Below are positions 32,790 to 42,328 of a DNA stretch of 64,000 nucleotides, in pieces. Numbering within the stretch: position 1 is the stretch's first letter; each line of letters opens with the position of its first letter. This DNA is from Allolobophora icterica (Eukaryota; Annelida; Clitellata; Crassiclitellata; Lumbricidae). The DNA lies in NCBI GenBank assembly GCA_963556255.1, contig OY744613.1, positions 46,092,030-46,156,029 on the forward strand. Reading direction: 5' to 3'. A model generated the notes under the pieces. It was given only the letters and a program-made list of their open reading frames with translations. It was not told the DNA's origin and searched no databases. The position numbers were made by a program, and so were the translations under genes.

Positions 32790-33955
32790 AAGAAGTGTTG
32801 AACATACGGGTAGCTTGAAAGAACTAAGGGCTAAAGTCAATACCCTAACAGGCAACAAAAGAAAGAAGCAGAGTAAAAATACTAAAATTACAGCTGAAGA
32901 TTTAAACACCTTCTTTGCCCAAACGTCGACCGATAACTCCTATGCACTTCCGACTAGAAAACTAACAGTAAAAATAACACTGAGTTTATCACTGAGGTCT
33001 GTGTCTTTAATATCCTGGACAAACTGCACCCTAAAGCAGAAGGACCGGATGGAGTACCGGCCTGGTTCCTGAGGCTAGCCGCTCCGGTGCTCTATAGAAT
33101 TATCACGTAACTAATAAATTCCTCAATAGCAGACTCCCACTTGCCATACCAATGTCGAGCTGCGACACAGTTCCAAAGGTTGACACACCGAAGAATGTCA
33201 ACCACTACAGACCCATTTCAGTTGTCCCAGTTTTGTCAAGGATCTTTGAGCGTGTAATAGTACGCAAAAATCTATATCCATCATTTAACCAGGTAGGCCA
33301 GTGCTGTCCAACCTTTTTGACACGGTGGGCCACCGAAACAATTATTCTTGAAGCCGAAGGCCGAACCAGTAAATTCAAAAGAAACGACTAAATTTATTGA
33401 AAATTATTAACTGTTTTAAAATACAGCCGCACCAGTAAACTCAAAAGCAATGACTAAAATTTATTGACAATTATTAACTGTTTTAAAATTTATTATGGCA
33501 ATAATTATGCAATAATCAGTGAATAATAGCATGTATGGCATGCTTTATAATAGTTCAGCACCAAAAAATATATCAAAAAACGTCCAAGCACGTTTTTAGT
33601 GAGATATTTGATTTGAAATGGACTTGCATTTTTTTTATTTCAGGCGGGCCACTTAAAATCAGCCCGCGGGCCGCGGGTTGGACAGCACGGAGGTAGGCCC
33701 TATGCATCAACTTTTTACAGACCAGTTTGCCTTCCGCCTCTCAGGATCAACAACGGCGGCACTCATATTTATTCGACATCAGATTTACAAACTACTCAGA
33801 ACAGAACCTTTCGTAGCGCTCATAACTCTTGACCTTTCGAGAGAGATACGGTTGGGCATTTCACCCTTCCACAAAATCTTAAAGAAGTAACGATCCCGGA
33901 AAACATCTGCAACTGGATACTTAACTTCATTTAACATCGTTCTCATACAACTCGA
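32790..33955 (+). pseudogene. Outer non-LTR retrotransposon, 5' RT part
   Basis: Plus strand, interrupted by a MITE at 33299-33690. Left part reads ITAEDLNTFFAQTSTD, KAEGPDGVPAWFLRLAAPVL and VNHYRPISVVPVLSRIFERV. The right part reads FTDQFAFRLSGSTTAALIFI and VALITLDLS (RT motif A region). The remaining RT (motifs B and C) lies at 36255-36845, on the other side of an inserted L2 element. Frameshifts and stops throughout. Confidence 0.8.
33299..33690. mobile_element. 392-bp hAT MITE with exact 8-bp TSD
   Basis: Left end CAGTGCTGTCCAACC, right end GGTTGGACAGCACGG, flanked by AGGTAGGC at 33291-33298 and 33691-33698. Subterminal GGGCCAC / GGGCCGCGGG words are typical of hAT-type nonautonomous elements. 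Inserted in the outer LINE. Confidence 0.93.
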
Positions 33956-36253
33956 TTCGTTGGTATATCCAGACGACGCTCAAGCGCTCGTTCATGGCAC
34001 TCCCTCTGCACAGCTTGCATTAACTGGACGCATTGATGCTCTCTCACGTGATTTACACCTTTGGCTGTCTTCTAATCGTCTGTCTTTGAACCCAGCTAAG
34101 ACGCAGCTTATATGGTTTGGTACTCGTCAACAGCATCTCAAACTAGACTTCTCACTTCTTGCTGAAAAATTCCCGTCATTCACGTTTCTCTCTATCGTCC
34201 GTGACCTTGGTGTTGTCCTTGACAGTACGCTCACCTTTTCTGAACACATTGCTAATCTTACCCGTTCTTCTTACTTTCATCTGAGACGGCTTAGAGCAAT
34301 CCGACGCTCTGTCTCCTCCGTTTTTATCACTATCATCCACGCCTTCATCTGCTCCAGAATTGACTACTGTAATTCTCTTTGATTGGGCTGCCAAAAGTCC
34401 GTCTTTCCCCCCTCCAGACTGTTTTAAATGCTGCGGCCAGATTAATAGCCCGACTTTCTCGCTGGTCTCTTATTTCCTCTTTCATGTTCGACCATCTTCA
34501 TTAGGGTGATTCAGAAAAATGGAAAATCTTATATTTGTTGTGCTCTTGCTTTTTAATGTTCCTTTTGATAATGAAATAAGCCACAAAAAATTTCAATGAA
34601 TTTGGATGATGTTTAGTACTGCCTCAACGGCTTTGAAATTAGTTAGCTTTAACTCGTTTTGTCAAAAAAAAATCGAATTTCGGTAAACAACTAATTTTAC
34701 TGAAAAACTTAACAGTCAAGTCTAAAAAACAATGTAACACTGCCTAAGAAGCCATATCTATAACCATAGGGGTAGCCACATTGAGAAATTTTGTATTTCA
34801 AAACATTTCAGTGGGTTATAGGCCTACCTCTGTACCCCTACTACTCCTGGATGTCTCCTGGAGTTGCCTCCTCTTGAATTTAAGTCTGGCTATGTCCTTG
34901 CCTATAACGTTAAATGCCAATATGTTTCTAATGAATTAAAATTAAACTCGTCAGAAAGTATGCAAGTATAAGTCCCCAATTTCTTTACTGTATTTAAAAG
35001 ATAAAAGAAAAATTAGTGACTATGACTACATTCAGGAAAAGGTGCTTTTGTTTGAATTTGGAAATTGTTTCCGATGGTCTTCTACAATTTGGAACAAGAA
35101 TATTTTGTATCTTCTTGCTTTATCAAGGTTGAGTTGAAGGTTAATGCTAGTGCAATCCCTCTTTCCGCACTGTCATTGACAACTTAAACATTTGCAGAAC
35201 ATTTGCAGAACATATGAATCGATTAATCATCTGGTTCTTCGAATGCTGCTGAACGAAAGGGATAAATTGGATAAAACGGATATATTATCGTTGCCATGAG
35301 TTCAGTTCTTTGCTGCCGCTGAGATGTAGGTTGCCTCTCTGTTGCTGACATTTGTTCGATCCAGTGCAGAAGCAAGATTTGGTGGAAAGATATTCGCAGA
35401 ACTGAACTCATTTTGTCAGACTCTCATAGTCAGATGTCGATGGAATTGGAGTTTTTGCACAGTGTTCCTCCACAAAATTTGAAAACTGTTCATTAGTACT
35501 CATCTTCTGAATCACTGTGACCTGATTCACTTCCAAAACTCGATGTAGATTACTGTTTGTGCCTTAGATATTCCGCTGCTTTTTCTTTCATTTCTTCCTC
35601 TTTTATACGCCTTAAGTTATATTTTATGTTCTTTTTAGTTCTTTATTAAGAAATAAGTAAGTAAATATTACTGAGTAATTTAAAATGCTTTACAATAAAA
35701 ATATTAAATTGAATAAAATTTATATTAAAAATAAATATTTAAGCTCCTTGAGGCAGTCCTAAATCCAAACCAATTTCAGCCATATTTCACAGTTTTGCTC
35801 TATGGACTAAAAGGAACTCAAAAAGTAAAGAGCCTCTCTTAATTGTTTACTTTTATTTTTTTCCTACAGAACTTGAATCACCATAATCTTCATTGGCTTC
35901 CCCTTACTACTCGGATTCAGCTTAATGTTCTCACTTTAGTCCTTCGGTCCTGTACAGGCTTAGCACCCAAGTACCTCTGTGACATTGTTCGTCTGCCAGT
36001 TTCGGCTACTTCCTCCGTCCATTGCGATCGCTTAATCGCCATGATCTTCTTGTACCACGAGCCAAGACCACTATGACCAAAACTAGAGCCTTTTCTTGCA
36101 TTGGTCCTGCTCTATGGAATCAACTCCCTCCAATGACACGTGCCTCTTTATTAGCTGGTGGCCCAAGTGCCTCGTTCCGCTGTCTTAAAACCACTTTCTA
36201 TTCACTAGGTCTTTCGCACTGATTAGCGAACACTGTGAGAGGCGCTTTATAAA
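33956..36253 (+). pseudogene. L2-like LINE 3' half, interrupted by a hAT element
   Basis: Starts at 33956 inside the outer LINE. It reads YPDDAQALVHGTPSAQLALT (motif C region; first residues YPDD), LSSNRLSLNPAKTQLIWFGT, SIVRDLGVVLDSTLTFSEHI and IHAFICSRIDYCNSL to 34382. After the hAT insertion (34502-35885) it resumes with IFIGFP-like LHWLPLTTRIQLNVLTLVLR, YLCDIVRLP, RAFSCIGPALWNQLPP, ending with GAGAGGCGCTTTATAAAAAG at 36237-36256. Confidence 0.85.
34502..35885. mobile_element. 1384-bp hAT-type element nested in L2
   Basis: Ends TAGGGTGATTCA and TGAATCACCATA (12-bp inverted repeats, one mismatch). The flanking duplication ATCTTCAT is exact at 34494-34501 and 35886-35893. Removing it restores a continuous L2 coding line. 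TAGGG termini with an 8-bp TSD fit hAT. No transposase coding was recognised, so it is nonautonomous or fully decayed. Confidence 0.92.
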
Positions 36254-36254
36254 A

Positions 36255-36845
36255 AGTTTAGATAAAAAACAATTATCCTCCATTATCGCAAACATTAACT
36301 CCTCAGTCGTCCAGGGTTCAATTATGGGGCCGATCGCCTTTATAACAAATGCATCAAAGCTACAACCGTTACATCCAGAAAACTCTATGGCCAAATATGC
36401 GGATGATACCTACCTAATAATCCCTGCTTCAATGTACCTGACCATACAATCAGAGCTAGCACATTATCTCAGATTGGGCACACACACATAATCTGAGGCT
36501 GAACCAAAGTAAATCTTTCGAGATGATAATTATACGAGCCAGATGCAAAACCATTCCTCAACCTCAGAAAGAACTTAGAGAGTCGACTCCATGAACATCC
36601 TTGGAGTCAATATGTCTGGTTGTCTCAAAGCGGAAGCTCATGACAGTTAGCGCAACTCTAGCAACTTGTGCCAGATCACTATGTGCCTTGAGAGTCTTAG
36701 AACATCTTGGACTCTCTAATGAAGCTCTTCAGGAAGTTACGAGAGCAACAACACTGGCCAAACTTCTATGTGCTATCCCAGCGTGGTGGGGATTAGTTTC
36801 ATCATCAGAGCGCTTAACCATTCGTCGGGCGTGGGGTTAAATATG
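36255..36845 (+). pseudogene. Outer non-LTR retrotransposon, RT motifs B-C part
   Basis: Continues the element that starts at 32790: SSVVQGSIMGPIAFITNASK (motif B), MAKYADDTYLIIPASMYL (motif C, catalytic YADD), MNILGVNMSGCLKAEAH and, in a shifted frame, LATCARSLCALRVLEHLGLS then LCAIPAWWGLVSSSERLTIR. The L2 element sits between its RT motifs A and B. Confidence 0.8.
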
Positions 36846-36849
36846 AACA

Positions 36850-37196
36850 CAGAGTGCATTTTCGAACCATGGATCGATGCTAAAAACTGAAATGGGTTAT
36901 GTGAATTTTCACGAGAATAATTATTGTACAGGTTGTCTCTAGGTATTCCAGTTAAGTATGCATGCGAATTTTAGATGAAAAAAATTACAGGACATTTATA
37001 CACATAGGGTCATGGGGTTATTTTTGTCCCCTTAACTAATAATTTATATTTCTTATTCTAATCGAATATTTTTGGGTGTTAGTACGTGCAAATATGGTTC
37101 TAATGAGTGGTGGATGTCTAATATTGTAGGAATGAGCGTCTGCAAAGTACCGGTAAGTGAAAAGGTTATTGTATTTAGTTGGTAAAGTGTTCAATA
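36850..37196. other. Spacer, no feature recognised
   Basis: AT-rich sequence between LINE and mariner relic. Confidence 0.55.
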
Positions 37197-37198
37197 TA

Positions 37199-37815
37199 CA
37201 CGGTGATTCAATAAAAAGTAAGCCAGACTTTTTATTTCATATAAGTACTTCTAACATGAAAACAGCATTTAATATTTTTTGAAAAACTCTCAGTAGTATG
37301 GTTTGATTATTTAATTAAAGAAGATGTTCAAAATGTCCTTCTACTTGCACCTAAGCCTGGAGGCGCTCGCGCCAGGGCAACAGGATCGTCGATTATCCTC
37401 TGATCCAGACCATCCCACACTTCCAGCAAGCGTTGCTTCAGATCGCTGACATCATGGATTGCTTTCTGGGGCTAGATTTCTGATAACAGGTAGAAGATGT
37501 TGTGACAGCAGAACGTCGCGATAATAGGCTCCGTCAATTTTTACTCCAGGATCAATGAAGACCAAATGGGAACGACCAAGCGTCGAAACCGCAGCGGACA
37601 CCATAACAGACTTGCTGAAATGGGTACGCGTACGCAACAGTCTGTTTGCAGTAACCTGCCTTTTTTTAGTAGGAAGTAAAAACCGGAAGTCAATAAAATA
37701 AAAAAGTAAGTATGTGCATATTTTTATTTTGAAAATATTATTAATAAAATATAGCTCAAGTTATAATAAATTATTTGTCTATAAAGTTTGGCTTACTTTT
37801 AATTGAATCACCGTG
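37199..37815 (-). mobile_element. Tc1/mariner relic with TA duplications
   Basis: Ends CACGGTGATTCAAT and ATTGAATCACCGTG are inverted repeats extending about 36 bp with mismatches, flanked by TA (37197-37198, 37816-37817). The minus strand holds a transposase fragment: VMVSAAVSTLGRSHLVFIDP, GAYYRDVLLSQHLLPVIR (37640-37460). A C-terminal piece follows directly (SDLKQRLLEVWDG-like, about 37445-37390). The segment between them, including the second catalytic Asp, is deleted, so it is inactive. Confidence 0.9.
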
Positions 37816-37817
37816 TA

Positions 37818-38675
37818 TTTTTTTCTTTAAGTTCTCTGCCCTTCGGCAGGTTTCCACTTCCAATGACGCCATTCTTCTCTTCGCTGTGCTTTTCTCTTCA
37901 GTCCGCTGTATCCTTCGGTCATCATCCATCCAAGCATCATCTGTCGCGGTCTTCCTCTCCTTCTCCTTCCCTCCAATCTCCCCTCTATGATTTCTCTCAA
38001 GAGGGAGTCTCCTCTTAATATGTGTCCAATCCAGTTCTTTTGTCTTTCTCTTAACGTTGTCATCAGTGATCTTTTTTCTTCTACTCTTTGCAACACCTCT
38101 TCATTTGTCATTCGCTCCGTCCAGCTCACCTTTTCCATTTTTCTCCATATCCACATCTCAAAGGCCTCCAATCTCTTGATATCCTCTTTCCTGATGGTCC
38201 ACGTCTCCGACCCATACAGTACCACACTCCATACCAGTGCCTTGACAAGTCTCTTCTTTAGGTCTTTGCTCAGTCCTCCTCTCATCAACTCTCCTCTTTT
38301 CGTGAACGCGTCTTTTCCCAATACTATCCTTCGTTTAATATCACTATGGCATCTTGCATCTGTTGTTATCACACTTCCCAAGTAGCAAAAGCTCTTGACC
38401 TGTTCCACCTCCTCTCCATTTATTGTTATTTTCATTTCGATCTCCTCCTCCACTGCACTTATCCTCATAATCTTTGTCTTTCCGATATTTATCTTCATGT
38501 TGTATTTTATTGAGGTCCTGTTTAGTTGATCCATCAATTTCTGCAGTCCTTCTTGTGTAGTTGCGAGCATTGCTTGGTCGTCAGCAAATCTTAAGGCTCT
38601 TATGAGTCTTCCACCCACTTTTATACCCTCTCCTGTCTGTTCCATTGCCTCTTGTATCAGTTCTTCTATGTATAA
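37818..38675 (-). pseudogene. RTE-like LINE, 3' RT part
   Basis: One clean minus-strand ORF of 272 codons (38645-37827): [20 protein letters not shown] (catalytic FADD), [77 protein letters not shown] and the C-terminal GRPRQMMLGWM segment. The 5' end is truncated in the middle of the RT. The same 3' sequence (GTTCTCTGCCC...GGCAGGTT) is found at 42337 and 49953. The intact ORF suggests a fairly recent copy. Confidence 0.88.
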
Positions 38676-39545
38676 TGATGCATAAACTCAGTAATCTGTT
38701 TTTGTTTAATCTGATATAGTTTTAATAATCGATATTGAGTAAATAAAGGGTCAGTTTGAGCAGAGTATGAGGAGCCAGCTATGGTGCGCACCATTCTCTT
38801 TTGCATTATTATTATTTCATGGAGTCGATGATTGCAGTTGGACGCCCAAATCACTGTGCAGGGTGCAAGATAAGGATAAATCAAGGAATAATATGATGCC
38901 ACTTTAATATTTGTAGGTATCAAGTATGAAATACGAGATAGGCCTATAGCACCTATGTTTTTTGCTATTTTGGAAGCTATTTTCCCTATATGATCATTCC
39001 ATGTAATAAACTGGTCTATGTAAACACCCAAGAACTTGGATGAGGTCACTTGAGGAATTTCCCAAGTAGGGCCTACCCATTTCAATTTTACCTGTTTTCA
39101 GTGGTAATGGTTTCCTGTGTGATCCAAATAATATATAGTTAGTCTTTTTCAAATTTAATGATAACTTATTTACTCTAAACCAAATCGTTAAATGTAAAAG
39201 CTTTTTGTTCATCACCTTGAACAATTCATCATAAGAACTATGCGAAAAGAAGACATTGGAGTCGTCACCAAACACTATAACGTGAACAAGTGACGATGCA
39301 TTGGGTAAATCATTAATATAGGCCTACAATAGAAACAAAAGAGGGCCTAAAATTGAACCTTATGGAACACCATACTTGATTATGTTAAATTTGGATGTCT
39401 TGTTATTAGATTTTACCTGTTGGTTACGAGAGCCAAGGTAATCCTGAAACCAAGATAGCACATTTTCCTTATTCCATACCTTTCTAGCTTGTATATGAGG
39501 ATGCGATGATTCACAGTATCGAAAGCTTTGGTTAGGTCCAGGAAT
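38676..39545 (-). pseudogene. CR1/L2-like LINE RT fragment
   Basis: Minus strand from 39545: LDLTKAFDTVNHRILIYKLE (motif A), GSILGPLLFLL (motif B), VFGDDSNVFF (motif C, with GDD in place of ADD), LSLNLKKTNYILFGSHRK, then 39085-38666 KFLGVYIDQFITWNDHIGKI and QKRMVRTIAGSSYSAQTDPL. Several stops and frameshifts. The 3' end is cut off by the RTE-like element. Confidence 0.82.
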
Positions 39546-39552
39546 AATCCTA

Positions 39553-39690
39553 CGCTACGTCAAATCAGAGGGGGTTTCCAGAGAGTAGTCCAAAACAGGT
39601 CAGAGTCCAGTTTCCAGAAGGTTAAACCAAATCAGAGGGGGTTTCCAGAGAGTAGTCCAAAATAGGTCCAAATCCGATTTCCAGGGTACC
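39553..39690. repeat. Second block of the 64-bp minisatellite
   Basis: Two and a half copies of GGGTTTCCAGAGAGTAGT...AGGTC...CCAG, closely related to the array at 24715-25042, again preceded by CTACGTCA. The two loci are 14.5 kb apart. Confidence 0.9.
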
Positions 39691-39699
39691 AGAAAGAGG

Positions 39700-40262
39700 A
39701 AGAGCAGCTATCAAGGCGGGTGACGTTTACGGCGAGAATAACTGGAAGGCGAAGGTTCAGATGAATCAGGGTAGGAGTACTTGAAAAGGTAAGACTTCAG
39801 TTTTGAGTGGAAAGCCCGGGGGGATAAATAGCGCAACATGCGGATGAGGATGAAGGACGGGATGATGGAGGAACTGAGAAACTGCGGAATTCGGGTTGGA
39901 GGGGGTAGATCATTACAGAGGCGTGGTGCTGTGTTGGATATGGCTCGGTTATAGAACTTGAGGTGAGTAGTGACTGGGGGTCGAGAAAGACTGAGATAGG
40001 AGGAGGATCGGGTGGAGCGGGTTGTCTGAATGGGGAAGAGATCACGAAGGTACTTGGGCTGGGAATATTGTAGGGAGTTGTAGGTTAGTGATAGGACTTT
40101 GAAGTCGATTCGCTCTGCGATTTTTAACCAATTGAGTGATTTGAGGAGGGGAGTGATATGATTATGTTTGGGCGTTCTAGTGACAGCTCTGGCTAATGAG
40201 TTTTGGTTAAGCTGCAGACGCTTGATTTGAGTGGGTTCAAGGTTGAGGAAAAGAGAATTGCA
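39700..40262 (-). pseudogene. L2-like LINE C-terminal fragment
   Basis: On the minus strand, from 40262, the frame gives YCNSLFLNLEPTQIKRLQLN, SLNWLKIAERIDFKVLSLTY, LQYSQPKYLRDLFPI and FYNRAISNTAPRLCNDLPPP. It lacks RT catalytic motifs. It abuts the Gypsy fragment on its right. Confidence 0.75.
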
Positions 40263-40263
40263 G

Positions 40264-40480
40264 TAATTTCTGCACCACTAACCAATCTAACTAAGAAGGG
40301 TTTGCCCAATGTAGTTGTGTGGAATGATGAACATACGGAGGCTTTGTTAAAATTAAAGAATGCTTTGTGTCAGTAACCGGTTTTAAGGCTACCGTCCTGA
40401 TCTTCACCAGGAATTTATACTTCGAACAGATGCTTCAGACGTTGGTTGTGGTGTTTTCTTTCGGCGTGTTTGGTGGTCGT
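40264..40480 (+). pseudogene. Gypsy-type pol fragment (RT to RNase H)
   Basis: Plus strand: SAPLTNLTKKGLPNVVVWND, then EALLKLKNALC, a stop, PVLR and, after a frameshift, EFILRTDASDVGCGVFF. This is the junction of reverse transcriptase and RNase H in Ty3/Gypsy polyproteins, with the RNase H Asp in RTDASD preserved. About 70 codons only, bordered by other elements. Confidence 0.85.
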
Positions 40481-40484
40481 GAAA

Positions 40485-41720
40485 CCGACAAGTACCCTAA
40501 ATTATGCACTTGCATTGAAACTTTATTATGCAAAAAATAATAATCATTGCCCATCCAACTTCTAGTTGCAGTTGTATGTTTATCGATCATCCAGCTGCTA
40601 GTCTGAGCTATATTTTCATCACTCATCCAACTTCTAGTTTATGTTTAACCCTCGAATGCCCAAGGGGGGGGGTCCGACCGGACCCCAGACCCGCTTTTCA
40701 CGGATAACTTTAGAACGGCTACGAAATTGTAGAAATGCTTTTAGGACATCCTAAAGCATTCAATTGGGCTTCGTATGTTATATTTTGCGTGATTATACTA
40801 CCACCCTGTAGCCCACAACCATAGCATATACCAAGGACACCCCCAAGATATATGCGGCTGATGGTCATACTGGCATATAGTTTGCCAACCCAGAAATAAA
40901 TTATTTTAACGCACGTTATTGTGAAATACCATATATCAGTCGATTGCAAATTGAATTTGGATTATAACAAGCCAAATCCCGTTAAAAATTCCATTCCTGT
41001 ACCCCACAACCATAGCATATACCAAGGACACCCCAAGATATGCGGCTGGTGGTCATACTGGCATATGGTTTACCAACCCAGAAATAAATTTTTAGCGCAA
41101 GTTATTGCAAAATACCATGTATCAGTCGAATGCAAATTGAATTTGGATTATAACAAGCCAAATCCCGTTAAAATATTCCAATCCTGTACCCCACAACCAG
41201 GGAACAACTACATGCGTACAATTGAATACATGCGAAAAATCCCGAAATTGCAAAGAAACTACAAAAGAGTAGGCCCCCTATTAAAGTTCAAATAAAGTTT
41301 CACCAGGTGGCGCTATTGTGAAATACCATATATCAGTCGATTGCAAATTGAATTTGGATTATAACAAGCCAAATCCCGTTAAAATATTCCAATCCGTTCT
41401 CCAGATATCACAATGAAAACACTGGGGTCCGGTCGGACCCCCCCTTTGGGCATTCGTGTACCAAAAAATAGCTTGGGCACTCGAGGGTTAAGTAAGAAAT
41501 CTTTTCATCGGTCATCGACGGAGATAATTTCGGCACTAAAACGATATATTTTCATCACAGTTCCAACTTCTAGTTTCAGTTTTATTAGGTAACCTGTTCA
41601 ACAATCATCCAGCTACTAGTTTCAGTAATATTTTCATCAATACTCCAACTTCTAGTGTGAGTTTTACTATGAAACAATTTTAATACGCGGTAATTTAGCA
41701 ACCTAAACTACGGTTTTACC
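40485..41720. mobile_element. Third GGTAA-type MITE copy, split by family A element
   Basis: Parts 40500-40644 and 41492-41720 carry the ATCCAACTTCTAGTT / ATATTTTCATC repeats of this family. The right end at 41690-41720 has the terminal CTAAACTACGGTTTTACC. The left terminus is degenerate (GTGAAACCGACAAGTACC near 40479), and no TSD could be read. The family A MITE at 40649-41487 is inserted within it. Confidence 0.75.
40649..41487 (+). mobile_element. TTAA-flanked MITE, family A (839 bp)
   Basis: TTAA at 40645-40648 and 41488-41491. Left end CCCTCGAATGCCCAAGGG followed by GGTCCGACCGGACC; right end has GGTCCGGTCGGACC, TTGGGCATTCGTGTACC and terminal GGGCACTCGAGGG. Internal tandem units of 165-200 bp include CCATATATCAGTCGATTGC and CCTGTACCCCACAACC. 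Near-identical to the 14918-15752 copy over its length, in opposite orientation. Confidence 0.93.
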
Positions 41721-41724
41721 CCTA

Positions 41725-42325
41725 TTTGTGTTGTTTTACTGGGTGTTTTGAGTGCAGGTGTGTTTGGAATATATGGTTTGCGTTATTGAAATTGCATTTA
41801 AATTGCGTTTACAATATTTTGGGTATTTTGAAAGAACCGAATATATTCATTATAATACTCCAGATAAGTTTAATTACTTAAATAATTAAAACTTAAGCTC
41901 AATAAGTTCGCACTATTATTTATCGTGTTGTGGTTTTAATACCTGAAGTTTCGGGGAAGAGTTTCGGGGAGGACACGTGATGTCGAGGAAATGCGCATTC
42001 ATGCAACGTACTGTTTCCAATATCGAACTTGAGGTCCACCACTGAGTTACTGCGAAGATTCTAGTCGTGGAGGAACTTGGCATTCATGCTACTTACTTTC
42101 GCTTATGACGAGTTTCTCCAGGAACCTTGTTCTACGTCTACAGGGACGATAGTTGGTTCGACACCTGGTTTGGCCAATTGTACTTTCAATAAGGTTTCAA
42201 GTAACTTTTGAAATGTGTCAAAGACCAGGCTATATTTGTAACCATTCAGTGTTATGATTGTGAACTTACATTATTGAGCTTAACTCGTGGAATAGAGTGT
42301 AACAGTGTGGAGTGTAAATATGTCT
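41725..42325. other. Intergenic stretch, no gene recognised
   Basis: Contains a GTTTCGGGGA direct repeat at about 41950-41970. It could be a piece of an LTR element, but nothing supports it. Confidence 0.45.
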
Positions 42326-42328
42326 TCT

